Below are positions 34,850 to 43,187 of a stretch of DNA of 64,000 nucleotides, piece by piece. The DNA lies in IMG/VR virus record IMGVR_UViG_3300014838_000017, positions 18,349-82,348 of that record. One strand, 5' to 3'. Origin of the DNA: a virus. A program made the translations under genes and the position numbers. The notes under the pieces are model-generated. The model made no database searches. It was not told the origin of the DNA and worked only from the letters and a program-made list of their open reading frames with translations. Each line of letters starts with the position of its first letter. Position 1 is the first letter of the stretch.

Positions 34850-36196
34850 ATGATCGAAACACCCACAGACCTCATACGCTTTCAACTTGAAAATCAAGTT
34901 GGAGATTGGATTGTTCACGTCGTTCCCGTAGCAGATATTCATCCTGTCATTTCCACTTCAAGTCTTCTATTCATCCGAAACATTCTAACGGGTAAAACAT
35001 ATTACTATTCTTTTAATCATCCCGATTCCAAACCTTGTAATTTGTTATTCGATGAAATAATTCGCAAATCTTCCAACCGAAAATGGGCACTCGATAAAAA
35101 GGCATTTGACCAAATGTTTCGAGGAGTTTCAAACACACTTGATGCCAATGCGTTGGCGTGGATGTGTGGGGAGGATGTCCTCGAACTGTCAGAATATGAT
35201 ACTCCTGCCCATTATCTTATTCGTAAAAATGCGGCGGGACATGAGCGATTAAATCTTGTCATTCCGTTGATGAAGCACAAGGAAATGTTTGATGATTTGG
35301 CAAATGATTTGAGTGAACTCATAAAAGATTTTTCTCCGGATTCTACATTTACTCGGTTTAATGATCTTATTATAGGGACGTTGGGAGATTTGGAAACACA
35401 GGGAATTTCTGTGGACCCGACTCTTTTTAGAGAACGATATAAACAAGAACCTGAGATCAATAACATGGTGCATAGTCAATATAATGTCTATACATCTACA
35501 GGAAGACCAAGCAACAGTTTTAATGGCGTAAACTATGCGGCACTGAATCAGAGTGATGGCACTAGAAAATGTTTTCGTTCTAGGTATGGGGCTGATGGTT
35601 GTATGGCAGTTCTCGACTATACGAGTTTTCATCCACGTATAGTTAGCCACATGGTTAAACACGAGGTTCCACTCGATGTTGACATTTATGCCTATCTCGC
35701 CAAACTTTACTTCCATAAGAAAGATGTGGATGAGACAGATGTTAAAAATTCTAAATCGTTGACATTCAGACAGTTTTATGGAGGTATTGAAGATAAGTAT
35801 TTGCACATAAAATACTTGGCTAACATTAAGAGTTTTACTGAAGAACAATGGGAGTTATTTAACACCCGAGGATATGTTGAAACACCGTTCTTTAAGCGTA
35901 GGATCACGTCCAAGCACATTTCAGAGCCTAATCCTCCCAAAGTATTCAATTACATTCTTCAAGCCACAGAGGGCGAACTAAGCATTCCAAAGGTAAAGTC
36001 TGTGCTTGCTCATTTGGTAGGCAAACAGACAAAAGCGGTGCTTTACACTTACGATGCTATTCTCTATGACTTTTACAAGCCCGAGGGAATGAAGTTGCTT
36101 CGTGAATTGAAGAGTATAATGAGTTTTGATGGACGCTTTCCAATGAAGGCTTACATAGGTGAAACCTATAATGATATGAAGCTTATCACGTTATAG
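34850..36196 (+). CDS. Family A DNA polymerase, short form
   Basis: 448 aa. Polymerase signatures: TSTGRPSNSFNGVNYAALN (the 'TGRLSS..PN-Q-N' strand), motif A CMAVLDYTSFHPRIVSHM with catalytic D256, motif B KSLTFRQFYGG near 303-312, and motif C LYTYDAILYDF with D402. Motif C lacks the usual His-Asp-Glu; it reads Tyr-Asp-Ala. The N-terminal ~180 residues have an exonuclease-like size, but no DxE motif is visible, so proofreading must come from elsewhere or be absent. Compact family A polymerases with separate exonucleases are known in the far-T4 Rhodothermus phage RM378. First gene of the replication module. Confidence 0.85.
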   Translation: MIETPTDLIRFQLENQVGDWIVHVVPVADIHPVISTSSLLFIRNILTGKTYYYSFNHPDSKPCNLLFDEIIRKSSNRKWALDKKAFDQMFRGVSNTLDANALAWMCGEDVLELSEYDTPAHYLIRKNAAGHERLNLVIPLMKHKEMFDDLANDLSELIKDFSPDSTFTRFNDLIIGTLGDLETQGISVDPTLFRERYKQEPEINNMVHSQYNVYTSTGRPSNSFNGVNYAALNQSDGTRKCFRSRYGADGCMAVLDYTSFHPRIVSHMVKHEVPLDVDIYAYLAKLYFHKKDVDETDVKNSKSLTFRQFYGGIEDKYLHIKYLANIKSFTEEQWELFNTRGYVETPFFKRRITSKHISEPNPPKVFNYILQATEGELSIPKVKSVLAHLVGKQTKAVLYTYDAILYDFYKPEGMKLLRELKSIMSFDGRFPMKAYIGETYNDMKLITL

Positions 36197-36198
36197 TT

Positions 36199-36245
36199 GG
36201 GTAAATATTAACGGGCAATCCGTTTACATATCAGGTCTTTTACCC
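36199..36245 (+). repeat. Intergenic inverted repeat
   Basis: GGGTAAA (36199-36205) and TTTACCC (36239-36245) with an internal ACGG/CCGT hairpin. It may separate the polymerase transcript from the next gene. No T run follows, so it is not a classical terminator. Confidence 0.4.
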
Positions 36246-36293
36246 ATATGGTATAACATCGAAATATATTAATAGATTAGACCATTAAATGTA

Positions 36294-36301
36294 TATTTAT
36301 A
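36294..36301 (+). promoter_or_regulatory. Candidate late promoter (TATTTATA)
   Basis: Exact box 10 nt before the ATG at 36312; a GTG at 36303 is even closer. It indicates that the following gene is late although it sits inside the replication region. Confidence 0.5.
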
Positions 36302-36311
36302 CGTGAACGTT

Positions 36312-37127
36312 ATGACACGTATATCTGACCGCATATTCAACGAAGTTTGCCTCGACGAGAGAATTACAGATGGCATTTTCAAGATGGACAACGCAACTCA
36401 CATGGATGCGTTAAGGGACTATTTTGTTAAACGAGGTATTACTAAAGAAGCGGCAGTTCATGTAACTAATCGAATGGTTGAAGGTAAATATCCTGAACGT
36501 CAGGCTTATAATAGAGATGGTATTCTCGTCACCTTTCCAACTCCTCAACATAAGTCCAAGGCAATTGCTCGTGGGACTCATTTTGAAAAGAATCCAATCC
36601 CACAGGCTCAACAACCACAGGTCGAAGAGCCAGAACCAAAACAAGCTCCTCCCGGTTCTAATCCAGAACCCGGTGAACGTCCAAATGATGACGCTGATAA
36701 AGAGGAGGACACCAATGATGAAGAAGATGACGATATAGGCGGTGGGAGCGGTGGTGGTCACGGAGGCGGAGGTGGAAGTGGTGGCGGTGAAGGATCGGTT
36801 TTCCAAGGTGATAAACAATTGGAAGTAGAACCTCCTCGTGGTCAAGATGCGCCTGAACCTCCTCCAGCCCCAGCACAGCCAGAAGTGCCTCCTCTCCCAA
36901 GAACACCCGAGAGAGTTGCAGCAGAGAAAGAAATAGTCAAACAAATTTTGAGCACCGATGATACTACCCTATCCAACATCGGTGGACCCATTAAAGTGAA
37001 CGAACTCACGGAATCCGAATTGAATGAGTATCTAAAGCGTCATCAACTTCGTGAGTTGTATAAAAGAGCAGACGAGTGGGGATTTAGGGAAGCTATTAAA
37101 TTTTTAACTCCGTACGTGAAGCCTTAA
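36312..37127 (+). CDS. Candidate virion protein with Gly-rich linker
   Basis: 271 aa from MTRISDRIFNEVCLDERITDG (a GTG at 36303 would add three residues). The N-terminal domain MDALRDYFVKRGITKEAAVHVTNRMVEGKYPERQAYNRDGILVTFPTPQHKSKAIARGTHFEKNP resembles a block I recall from structural proteins of large phages. Residues 95-195 are disordered: acidic, then GGGSGGGHGGGGGSGGG, then Pro-rich. The C-terminal helices (TESELNEYLKRHQLRELYKRADEWG) may be a binding module. The leader and late promoter suggest packaging in the virion. Confidence 0.65.
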   Translation: MTRISDRIFNEVCLDERITDGIFKMDNATHMDALRDYFVKRGITKEAAVHVTNRMVEGKYPERQAYNRDGILVTFPTPQHKSKAIARGTHFEKNPIPQAQQPQVEEPEPKQAPPGSNPEPGERPNDDADKEEDTNDEEDDDIGGGSGGGHGGGGGSGGGEGSVFQGDKQLEVEPPRGQDAPEPPPAPAQPEVPPLPRTPERVAAEKEIVKQILSTDDTTLSNIGGPIKVNELTESELNEYLKRHQLRELYKRADEWGFREAIKFLTPYVKP

Positions 37128-37134
37128 ACACATT

Positions 37135-37533
37135 ATGATCGACCATGATACCAGACAACTATTATGCACATTTTCTACAGCTAAAGATTTTAGAACCGAT
37201 GCCGACGAAATCCGAAAGTTTTATGAAGTGTATAGCAATCGAGTATTTGCATTTGTCAATACACAAAATCAAAAAGAGATGTATTTGACCTACAACGTGT
37301 TGAATATGCGAAAGGATGCGCCTAAATTTTCAAACACTATTCTTATCCATAGAAAAAAGCAGACGAATACGCTCTATACGCTCAATGCAATGAACCGTCT
37401 CATCGAAGAAGAAAACGGCCACGCCGACAAGAGTTTCATCATTAATTGGAAGCTCTATGAGAACAGTCTTATAATAACTGGGGATGTTTTTATACGTATA
37501 ATTCCTTTGAAAATCGTGTCTGTAATTGAGTGA
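37135..37533 (+). CDS. Conserved T4-type hypothetical protein
   Basis: 132 aa. The pattern REIRKFYEVYSNRVFAFVN...EMYLTYNV...TILIHRKKQTNTLYTLNAMN...NWKLYENSLIITG is familiar from small proteins of cyanophage-type T4 relatives. I know of no established function. No transmembrane segment; Arg/Lys-rich strands would suit nucleic-acid binding. Starts 7 nt after the previous gene. Confidence 0.7.
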   Translation: MIDHDTRQLLCTFSTAKDFRTDADEIRKFYEVYSNRVFAFVNTQNQKEMYLTYNVLNMRKDAPKFSNTILIHRKKQTNTLYTLNAMNRLIEEENGHADKSFIINWKLYENSLIITGDVFIRIIPLKIVSVIE

Positions 37534-37534
37534 A

Positions 37535-37565
37535 TTAAAATAAATAAAAGTTATTAAAATAAATA
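37535..37565 (+). repeat. Two direct repeats of TTAAAATAAATA
   Basis: Copies at 37535-37546 and 37554-37565 in the short gap before the next gene. Each contains AATAAATA, close to the T4 late promoter TATAAATA. Possible promoter or operator pair. Confidence 0.35.
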
Positions 37566-37599
37566 GTTTTAATCTTCTCATGTGCTATGTATATGGCAT

Positions 37600-37878
37600 A
37601 TGAAAACCTCCAAAAATGAAAAACGAGTTGTAAACCTTCCAAAGCACGATTTTGATGCTATTCGGTCATATTGTGATAAACGTTCCTTAAACATGCCCAA
37701 ATGGCTCGCCCAAATTGGGATGGATAGAATAACCCGTGATGATGTGAAACGAGAGATAGAGTTTGCTATTGGCGAAGCATCTATGTGTTGGAGCACTGTT
37801 CCGACAGGTGTGTTCAATTCCACCAAATCTTCCGAAATTTCCGAACGTCTTTATAGCGTAATAAAGAAGATGGTATGA
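37600..37878 (+). CDS. Small ribbon-helix-helix-like protein
   Basis: 92 aa from MKTSKNEKRV; upstream in-frame codons reach 37582 but the Lys-rich start is preferred. KRVVNLPKHDFDAIRSYCDKRSLNMPKWLAQIGMDRI has the strand-helix-helix pattern of MetJ/Arc-type DNA-binding proteins. The C-terminal half is helical. It overlaps the next nuclease gene by 4 nt (ATGA). Regulatory role inferred. Confidence 0.6.
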   Translation: MKTSKNEKRVVNLPKHDFDAIRSYCDKRSLNMPKWLAQIGMDRITRDDVKREIEFAIGEASMCWSTVPTGVFNSTKSSEISERLYSVIKKMV

Positions 37879-38279
37879 CTGCTGAAGAAATCCGTGGGCG
37901 TAATCGAGCGTATTATCTTAAGAACAAAGATAAATTCAGAGAGCGAAATGCGATAAGTTATATTAAGAACAAAGATAAATATAAGGGTGTGTATAATAGC
38001 CGTAAGAAGGGATATATGGCTAATTTTCATTTGAAAAGAAAATATGGGATTGATGAAAACACCTATAATGAATTGTTCTCGTTGCAATATGGTCGTTGTG
38101 CTATTTGTGGAAAATCATCATCGAAATATAAACGAAAAATGGCGGTTGACCATGACCATGTTACTGGTAAAAATCGAGGACTGTTGTGTGTAAAATGTAA
38201 TAGTGGATTGGGATGTTTCGAGGAAAATCCATTGTTTTTCGACAGTGCTAAAAAATATATGGCTAAATATTCCCAATAA
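37875..38279 (+). CDS. Endonuclease VII / HNH-family nuclease
   Basis: 134 aa. Basic N-terminal repeats (RAYYLKNKDKFRERNAISYIKNKDKYK) lead to the Endo VII core CAICGKSS...MAVDHDHVTGKNRGLLCVKCNSGLGCFEENP. T4 Endo VII (gp49) is the Holliday-junction resolvase. The same fold is also used by free-standing homing nucleases, and the N-terminal 'YY-x-x-N-K-x-K' module resembles the MGR ORFs of the HEG cassettes. Either role is possible; its place beside gp32 and UvsX suits a recombination enzyme. Confidence 0.75.
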   Translation: MTAEEIRGRNRAYYLKNKDKFRERNAISYIKNKDKYKGVYNSRKKGYMANFHLKRKYGIDENTYNELFSLQYGRCAICGKSSSKYKRKMAVDHDHVTGKNRGLLCVKCNSGLGCFEENPLFFDSAKKYMAKYSQ

Positions 38280-38312
38280 TAATGGGCATATACGATTTTT
38301 GATTATAATAAG

Positions 38313-38341
38313 TTGTTAAAAATGACGTTTTTTGATATTCT
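38313..38341 (+). promoter_or_regulatory. Sigma70 extended -10 promoter of gp32 gene
   Basis: TTGTTA, 17 nt, TATTCT preceded by TGA. Weaker hexamers than the other promoters. It would give a leader of about 85 nt containing the elements described next. Confidence 0.45.
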
Positions 38342-38370
38342 TTGTTATGTATAAAGGTAATAGTTGAGAC

Positions 38371-38433
38371 TTAATCTTCCGATTAACGATTAACCAATTA
38401 TCTAATTAAACTAATTAAAAAAAAGAAAAACAT
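38371..38433 (+). promoter_or_regulatory. Putative autoregulatory leader of gp32 mRNA
   Basis: A small hairpin TTAATC-TTCC-GATTAA (38371-38386) is followed by tandem GATTAAC copies (38381-38394), then tandem CTAATTAAA copies (38402-38419), then an A-rich run to the ATG. No SD is present. T4 gp32 represses its own translation by binding a folded nucleation site and cooperatively filling an unstructured A/U leader; this leader has both ingredients. Confidence 0.5.
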
Positions 38434-39321
38434 ATGTCAGTAAACGTATCTATACTTGTCGCTCGTCTCAAAGAATTTGAAGATGGAGCCAAAGCCTCAG
38501 AATTCGCAAAGCTTCTTTGGAAACCCAAAGAAGGGACTCAAACAATTCGCATCGTCCCCTACAAGTTCAACTCTGAGAATCCGTTCATTGAGTTGAAGTT
38601 CTACTACAAGTTAGCGGGAAATAACTACCTCGCCCCATGCACATTCGGGAAGCCCGATCCGATCATGGAAACCATCGAATCGCTCCGCTCCAGCGGTAGC
38701 AATGAAGAGAAGGAACTCGCAGCCAAAATCTCTCCTGTAACTCGCACTTATGCTCCTATCATCGTTCGTGGTGAAGAGGACCAGGGTGTTCGTTTCTGGG
38801 GATTCGGAGTCCAAGTCTATAAGCAACTTTTGAAGCTGATGACTAACTCCAAGTATGGTGACATTACTTCATGGAGTGATGGTCGTGACATCGAAGTCGA
38901 ATTCCACAAGGAAAGCAAGAAGAAAGGTAAAGACGGGAAGTCATTCCCCGAGACCACGATTCTTGCTGACCCCGCAACTACTCCGGTGGTCGATCCTACT
39001 CGTCGAGACCTCATGGAAAAGCTCAAAGATCAAACTGATATTTTGACCATTTTCCCATTGAAGTCCTACGACGAACTCAAAGCCGCCGTGGATAAATGGT
39101 TGAATCCCGAAGAAGAGGCGTCTGGTGCCGCAAATCAACCGGCAGCAACGACCCTTGCTGAGGCTCATGCCAAGGCAACCGCCAAAGCTTCGACTCCCGC
39201 ACCTGTAACTACTCCCGCAGCTACAGCATCCGCAGATGCCGCCGCTCCCGTCCCCGTTGCGTCGGCAACTCCCTCGAATCCAAATCTCGCCAATGAGTTC
39301 GAGAAGTTCTTCCAGAGTTAA
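38434..39321 (+). CDS. Single-stranded DNA-binding protein (gp32-like)
   Basis: 295 aa. It coats ssDNA in replication and recombination. The OB-fold core is recognisable: LWKPKEGTQTIRIVPYKFNSENPFIELKFYYKLAGNNYLAPCTFGKPDPI, then VRFWGFGVQVYKQLLKLM, DITSWSDGRDIEVEF and LTIFPLKSYDELKAAVDKWL. The Cys/His zinc ligands of T4 gp32 are not evident. A long Ala/Thr/Pro linker (residues 225-280) leads to the short tail NEFEKFFQS, the C-terminal tip expected to bind replisome partners. Next to uvsX. Confidence 0.92.
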   Translation: MSVNVSILVARLKEFEDGAKASEFAKLLWKPKEGTQTIRIVPYKFNSENPFIELKFYYKLAGNNYLAPCTFGKPDPIMETIESLRSSGSNEEKELAAKISPVTRTYAPIIVRGEEDQGVRFWGFGVQVYKQLLKLMTNSKYGDITSWSDGRDIEVEFHKESKKKGKDGKSFPETTILADPATTPVVDPTRRDLMEKLKDQTDILTIFPLKSYDELKAAVDKWLNPEEEASGAANQPAATTLAEAHAKATAKASTPAPVTTPAATASADAAAPVPVASATPSNPNLANEFEKFFQS

Positions 39322-39350
39322 TCTCTGTTAGAAAGTAATTAAAATAACTT

Positions 39351-39381
39351 GAGTGGGTTACTATCTTATGGTAACCTACTC
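39351..39381 (+). promoter_or_regulatory. Hairpin between gp32 and uvsX genes
   Basis: GAGTGGGTTAC and GTAACCTACTC pair over 11 bp (one G-T) around a 9-nt loop. No T run follows. It may be a processing or attenuation element that lets gp32 and UvsX be made at different levels. Confidence 0.5.
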
Positions 39382-39410
39382 TCGTCTTGTTAAACAATCA
39401 AAGAAAATTT

Positions 39411-40601
39411 ATGGCAGACAAAGATAAAAAGAAATCCCCCAGTAAGCATATTGATAGCGATGTATCCGTTGATCGTGATGATTTAGCATTGTTACTCCAA
39501 AAGGAAATGAACAAAGCCAATAAGGACGGTGCAAAAGTAGCATGGTTCTTGGATGAAGAGGATAATCCATGGGATATAACGGATTGGGTTTCCACGGGGT
39601 CCACTATGTTGGATTTGGCTATTTCTAATCGAGCAAATGGAGGTCTACCAGTAGGTAAGATTGCTGAAATTAGTGGGTTGGAAGGAACTGGAAAATCTCT
39701 TGTATGCGGTCATATCATTGCTGAGACCCAAAAGCGTGGAGGTCTTGCTGTATTTTTCGATTCCGAATCAGCCATTGACAAGAATTACTGGAAGGCACTC
39801 GGAGTAAATATCTCCAGCGTTCCCACCATTCCATTCACTACTTTGGAAGAGTTATTCAACAATTTGGAATTGTGCATTGGAACTTTCCGCAAAAACAGCA
39901 AAGATAGGTTGCTTACTATTTTGGTTGATTCTGTTGCCCAAGCGTCGATTGAAAAGGAAATGGAAGCTGAGCATGGTGTTGATGGATATAACACCGGCAA
40001 GTCCCTAATCTTGGGTAAGGCGATGAGAAAGATTACCAATCTTCTAGCACGTCAACGTATTCTGTTGCTTTTTACAAATCAAGTTCGTTACAACATGAAT
40101 GCCGGACCTTTCGGTGATAAGTGGATTACTCCCGGTGGAAAAGCACTTCCGTTTGCTTGTTCCGTTCGTCTTCGTGTTGCCAACCTTGGAAAGATCAAAA
40201 AGGATGAAGAAGTCATCGGAATGAAGTGTCAATGTCAAGTCATTAAGAGTCGTTGCGGTCCTAATTTCAAATTCGCTGAGTTTGAAGTCCATTATGACTC
40301 GGGCATTCAGAACTTGGCGAGTTGGCTTAAGTTCATGAAGGAACATGGTATTATCACTGGCGATGGACGTGGATATGAATACAAGCGAACCAGTGGGGAG
40401 AAGATCGAATTTAACACCGCTAAGTTCGTTGAACTTATGCAGACTGATGCTGTTCTGAAAGAAGAAATTTATCAGGCTATCTGTGCCAAGTATATAATGC
40501 AATACCGTAGCCCCGATTCCGCTATTGTTGAGAATGTTACATTTCAGGAAGGTGAAAATGATGACATCACAAAAAATGCAGTTAAAGACGAAGAGAAATG
40601 A
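39411..40601 (+). CDS. uvsX: UvsX/RecA-like recombinase
   Basis: 396 aa from MADKDKKKSP. Strand-exchange ATPase that loads on gp32-coated ssDNA. Walker A is GLEGTGKS (89-96); then the FDSESAID stretch, Walker B LLTILVDSVAQAS, the L1/L2 area with KAMRKITNLLARQRILLLFTNQVR and the C-terminal ITGDGRGYEYKR segment. An upstream in-frame ATG (39387) would overlap the hairpin and is not preferred. The acidic C-terminus overlaps a tiny ORF by 4 nt. Confidence 0.92.
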   Translation: MADKDKKKSPSKHIDSDVSVDRDDLALLLQKEMNKANKDGAKVAWFLDEEDNPWDITDWVSTGSTMLDLAISNRANGGLPVGKIAEISGLEGTGKSLVCGHIIAETQKRGGLAVFFDSESAIDKNYWKALGVNISSVPTIPFTTLEELFNNLELCIGTFRKNSKDRLLTILVDSVAQASIEKEMEAEHGVDGYNTGKSLILGKAMRKITNLLARQRILLLFTNQVRYNMNAGPFGDKWITPGGKALPFACSVRLRVANLGKIKKDEEVIGMKCQCQVIKSRCGPNFKFAEFEVHYDSGIQNLASWLKFMKEHGIITGDGRGYEYKRTSGEKIEFNTAKFVELMQTDAVLKEEIYQAICAKYIMQYRSPDSAIVENVTFQEGENDDITKNAVKDEEK

Positions 40602-40666
40602 ATAATCTTCCGTCTTATTGTTTGGAAATTTTACAGAAACAGATTGATAATCTGTTAAAGGAATAA
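40598..40666 (+). CDS. Possible 22-aa coupled ORF
   Basis: ATGA overlap with the uvsX stop; encodes MNNLPSYCLEILQKQIDNLLKE and ends 1 nt before the exonuclease ATG. The fit suggests translational relay between the two genes, but so short a product may not matter in itself. Confidence 0.35.
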   Translation: MNNLPSYCLEILQKQIDNLLKE

Positions 40667-40667
40667 C

Positions 40668-41741
40668 ATGGAACTTACCAAAGAAGAAAAGTCCAGACTT
40701 TATGGCATCCTTCATGGTATGAGGGATAACCCGAAGAAAGATTGGAAGCGGAATACTAACTCTAGTGTTCTGCTTGTGGATGGAAATAATCTTTTTTTAA
40801 GAGCGTGGAATGCCAATCCTGCGATGGATGACAATGGAAATCATACTGGTGGAATAACGGGGTCGCTGAAATCATTAGGATACGCAATTAAATTATTGGC
40901 ACCCACTCGATGCGTTGTGGTTTTTGATGGAGTAGGAGGTTCATATAAACGACGCCAATTATTTCCTGAATATAAGGCGCATAGGAAAAATAAAATTCGT
41001 CTTAATAGAGCATATGAAGAAATGTCGGATGCTCCTACGGAAGAAGAAAGTTGTAAGAAACAATATATAAGATTTTCCCAATATCTACAAGTTCTTCCTG
41101 TAAACATTATTTCTATCAATCAACAAGAAGCGGATGATGTTATTGCATATCTTGCTACTGATTTTTTTAAGATGTCTGAGAAGGTATATATTATGTCCGC
41201 CGACAGAGATTTCCTTCAGCTATGTGATGGAAGGGTGTCGGTGTATTCTCCTACTAAGAAGCGTATCTATGGACCAACCGAAGTATTAGCAGATTACAGC
41301 ATACATCCCAATAACTTCGTGTTGTATAGAGCACTCGATGGTGATGATTCCGATGATGTCCCTAGTATTGAGTTGGCGGGTCCAAAAACTATTGTAAAAC
41401 ATTTTCCGTGGTTAAACGAAGAAAAACTTCACACGATTGACGAGATTGTTCTTCATGCTGATGGATTGAAAAATAAATACAAAGTCTGCGATAATATCGT
41501 TAACGGAAAAAGTATTTTGGATAGAAATGTTGCATTGATGCAATTGAAAGAAACTGCATTAACGACGGTTGCCCAACTGCATTGCAATGAATGTCTTGAA
41601 ACCTCTAAGATTCCAATGCTTGATCGGAATTCATTTTTTAAAATGGTGCGTGAGGATGGAATTGATAGTAATTTGCCCAACCATATAAACTGGTTACAAG
41701 ATACATTTTCTTCATTAGATTCTGTTACACGAAAAGATTGA
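40668..41741 (+). CDS. 5'-3' exonuclease / RNase H (FEN family)
   Basis: 357 aa. Acidic metal-site motifs of the FEN/PIN nucleases appear in order: LLVDGNNLFLRAW, VVVFDGVGGSYKRRQLFPEYKAHR, QQEADDVIAYLA, MSADRDFLQL and ALDGDDSDDVPSIELAGPKT (helix-hairpin-helix region). T4 RNase H of this family removes RNA primers from lagging-strand fragments. SD AAAGGA lies about 8 nt before the ATG. Fits the replication operon with uvsX and the helicase. Confidence 0.88.
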   Translation: MELTKEEKSRLYGILHGMRDNPKKDWKRNTNSSVLLVDGNNLFLRAWNANPAMDDNGNHTGGITGSLKSLGYAIKLLAPTRCVVVFDGVGGSYKRRQLFPEYKAHRKNKIRLNRAYEEMSDAPTEEESCKKQYIRFSQYLQVLPVNIISINQQEADDVIAYLATDFFKMSEKVYIMSADRDFLQLCDGRVSVYSPTKKRIYGPTEVLADYSIHPNNFVLYRALDGDDSDDVPSIELAGPKTIVKHFPWLNEEKLHTIDEIVLHADGLKNKYKVCDNIVNGKSILDRNVALMQLKETALTTVAQLHCNECLETSKIPMLDRNSFFKMVREDGIDSNLPNHINWLQDTFSSLDSVTRKD

Positions 41742-41742
41742 T

Positions 41743-41946
41743 ATGTCAAAGTATGTAGTTTATCAATATTTGCCTGCGGAAGAAATTGAATGGACATTGC
41801 AACGGTTGTTTCCATATCCAGAGGATATGCGTCCGAAACCGGAGGAACGTTATTGGGTGCATGTTAAACTCGTCCCTACGGAAGACGTGCAAGTTTTTCC
41901 TATGTCTAACCCATTAAATACTGTTTTTTACATGGAGCTAATATGA
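41743..41946 (+). CDS. Small hypothetical protein
   Basis: 67 aa, starting 1 nt after the exonuclease stop and overlapping the next ORF by 4 nt. MSKYVVYQYLPAEEIEWTLQRLFPYPEDMRPKPEERYWVHVKLVP: no recognised family, mixed alpha/beta, no membrane segment. Its tight packing in the operon is the main support. Confidence 0.6.
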   Translation: MSKYVVYQYLPAEEIEWTLQRLFPYPEDMRPKPEERYWVHVKLVPTEDVQVFPMSNPLNTVFYMELI

Positions 41947-42296
41947 AAAAGTATAAACTGTTAAGATTCGGACATTGCTATGTTAATAGAGATGGAACCT
42001 TTATTATTGGTCTTGTGGGTGGAAATAAGCGACACGGTTATACTATGTTAGCAAGTCATGCTCATCCGTATGTTTTTTTACAAAACATTAATGTCATGTC
42101 ACGGATAGTTCCTAATGATGGAAATTGGATGGAAATAACGCCCTATCAATATAATGCTATTTCTTCGTATCATGCGGATGGGTACATAGTAAAGCCCTCC
42201 CCGAAGGGAGGGCCATTTGTGATCTCTAAGTTTATCCCTTCCAGTCTTTCGGTGGAACAGAATATTTGTTCCCTACAAATGGTTCCGGAAAACTAA
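41943..42296 (+). CDS. Small hypothetical protein
   Basis: 117 aa. KKYKLLRFGHCYVNRDGTFIIGLVGG...YTMLASHAHPYVFLQ looks like a small beta fold. Its last ~35 codons run through a hairpin terminator used by the opposite strand and 65 nt into the 3' end of that gene, so the native C-terminus may have been extended by loss of a stop. Function unknown. Confidence 0.55.
   Translation: MKKYKLLRFGHCYVNRDGTFIIGLVGGNKRHGYTMLASHAHPYVFLQNINVMSRIVPNDGNWMEITPYQYNAISSYHADGYIVKPSPKGGPFVISKFIPSSLSVEQNICSLQMVPEN
42188..42213 (-). terminator. UUCG-tetraloop terminator for the minus-strand gene
   Basis: On the minus strand: GCCCTCCC-TTCG-GGGAGGGC followed by TTTACT. An 8-bp GC stem closed by the very stable C(UUCG)G tetraloop, as in many T4 terminators, 19 nt after the stop of the gene at 42232. 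The trailing T run is short. Confidence 0.75.
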
Positions 42297-43155
42297 CTTG
42301 CTTTTCATTTCCAAGGGGCACACCCATTTCAACAAGTGACTCACGGCTGGCGTAATAGATGTTGGTTGTAAGTGCGAGAATACCTTTTTCGAATTCAACC
42401 TCAATGACTCGGCTTTCTTTCGATTCTCCGTAACGGGTGCCCATATCGAATCCTTGGGGTTTTACATGAGAACGAAGCATGTTAGTAGATTGTCCTCCAG
42501 CCATCGTTCTACCTCTTGATGCACCTTTGGTTGGAATGTGGTCGCATGAATATTTTTCTGGACCGGAACTCCGTTCACGTTCTACATCTCCAAATCCGAT
42601 ACTGTTATCGGCAGAATCCATTGTGGGATCACTATTACATGTGCTTCCGTATAGTGTGCAGGTTGGAGGGCCGTAAGGATTCCACGTTGGAGTCCACGGG
42701 TTAATGGGATAGTCGTGATGATGGTGATGATGCTCTTCCCTCACGATGATTGGAGTAGGAGGCAAGGGCTTAATTTTCTCATTGAAGAGACGAACGCCGA
42801 TTACACCGACATTTTTTTCCGATCCGTCTTCTTTGGAAGCAGCATAAGAACCGCCTTTGTAATCGAATAGGAACCTGGCAACCTTTTCGTCAGAAATACG
42901 GAATCCGTCAATTTTGACAGAATTGTTTCCATTGATGACATAACCGTTTCCATTTTCATCGGCTTTTTTGCCGTTGAGAATGTCGAGACCATCCACGGAA
43001 CAGACCGCAAGAATGCGCTGCCATGAATTATTTTTGATGCGGATTGAGTATTCGGCTCCCTTGTGTGCTTCGACAAAAAGTTTGCCGTCATGTGGGAATT
43101 GCCTGAGAGGTTTATCGTTGACCAGGATGTCAACTGTGTAGTTTTCGTTTGTCAT
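42232..43155 (-). CDS. Hypothetical protein with natural His6 segment, minus strand
   Basis: 307 aa, divergent from the helicase gene. The N-terminal domain (YTVDILVNDKPLRQFPHDGKLFVEAHKGAEYSIRIKNNSWQRILAVCSVDGLDILNGKKA...VGVIGVRLF) belongs to a family I recall as uncharacterised proteins in bacteria and phages. A linker EEHHHHHHDYPINPW precedes a Gly/Ser-rich C-terminal part. SD TAGGAG lies 10 nt before the ATG, and it has its own terminator. Its isolation between two plus-strand operons suggests independent, perhaps host-like, regulation. Function unknown. Confidence 0.75.
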   Translation of the reverse strand: MTNENYTVDILVNDKPLRQFPHDGKLFVEAHKGAEYSIRIKNNSWQRILAVCSVDGLDILNGKKADENGNGYVINGNNSVKIDGFRISDEKVARFLFDYKGGSYAASKEDGSEKNVGVIGVRLFNEKIKPLPPTPIIVREEHHHHHHDYPINPWTPTWNPYGPPTCTLYGSTCNSDPTMDSADNSIGFGDVERERSSGPEKYSCDHIPTKGASRGRTMAGGQSTNMLRSHVKPQGFDMGTRYGESKESRVIEVEFEKGILALTTNIYYASRESLVEMGVPLGNEKQVSFPEPFVGNKYSVPPKDWKG

Positions 43156-43187
43156 ATACTGTTTACTCCTATTGGAGATTTTTAAAA

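Noticed and set aside
34850-36196. Polymerase as a truncated pseudogene
   Set aside because: Motifs A, B and C are all present in order with a complete frame and its own promoter; short family A polymerases are known in far-T4 phages.
37135-37533. RegA or UvsY homologue
   Set aside because: Length is similar, but the sequence does not match either family; left as a conserved hypothetical protein.
42720-42745. His6-coding stretch as cloning-vector contamination
   Set aside because: It lies inside a long continuous ORF with natural codon mix and phage-like flanks; no vector sequence is present.
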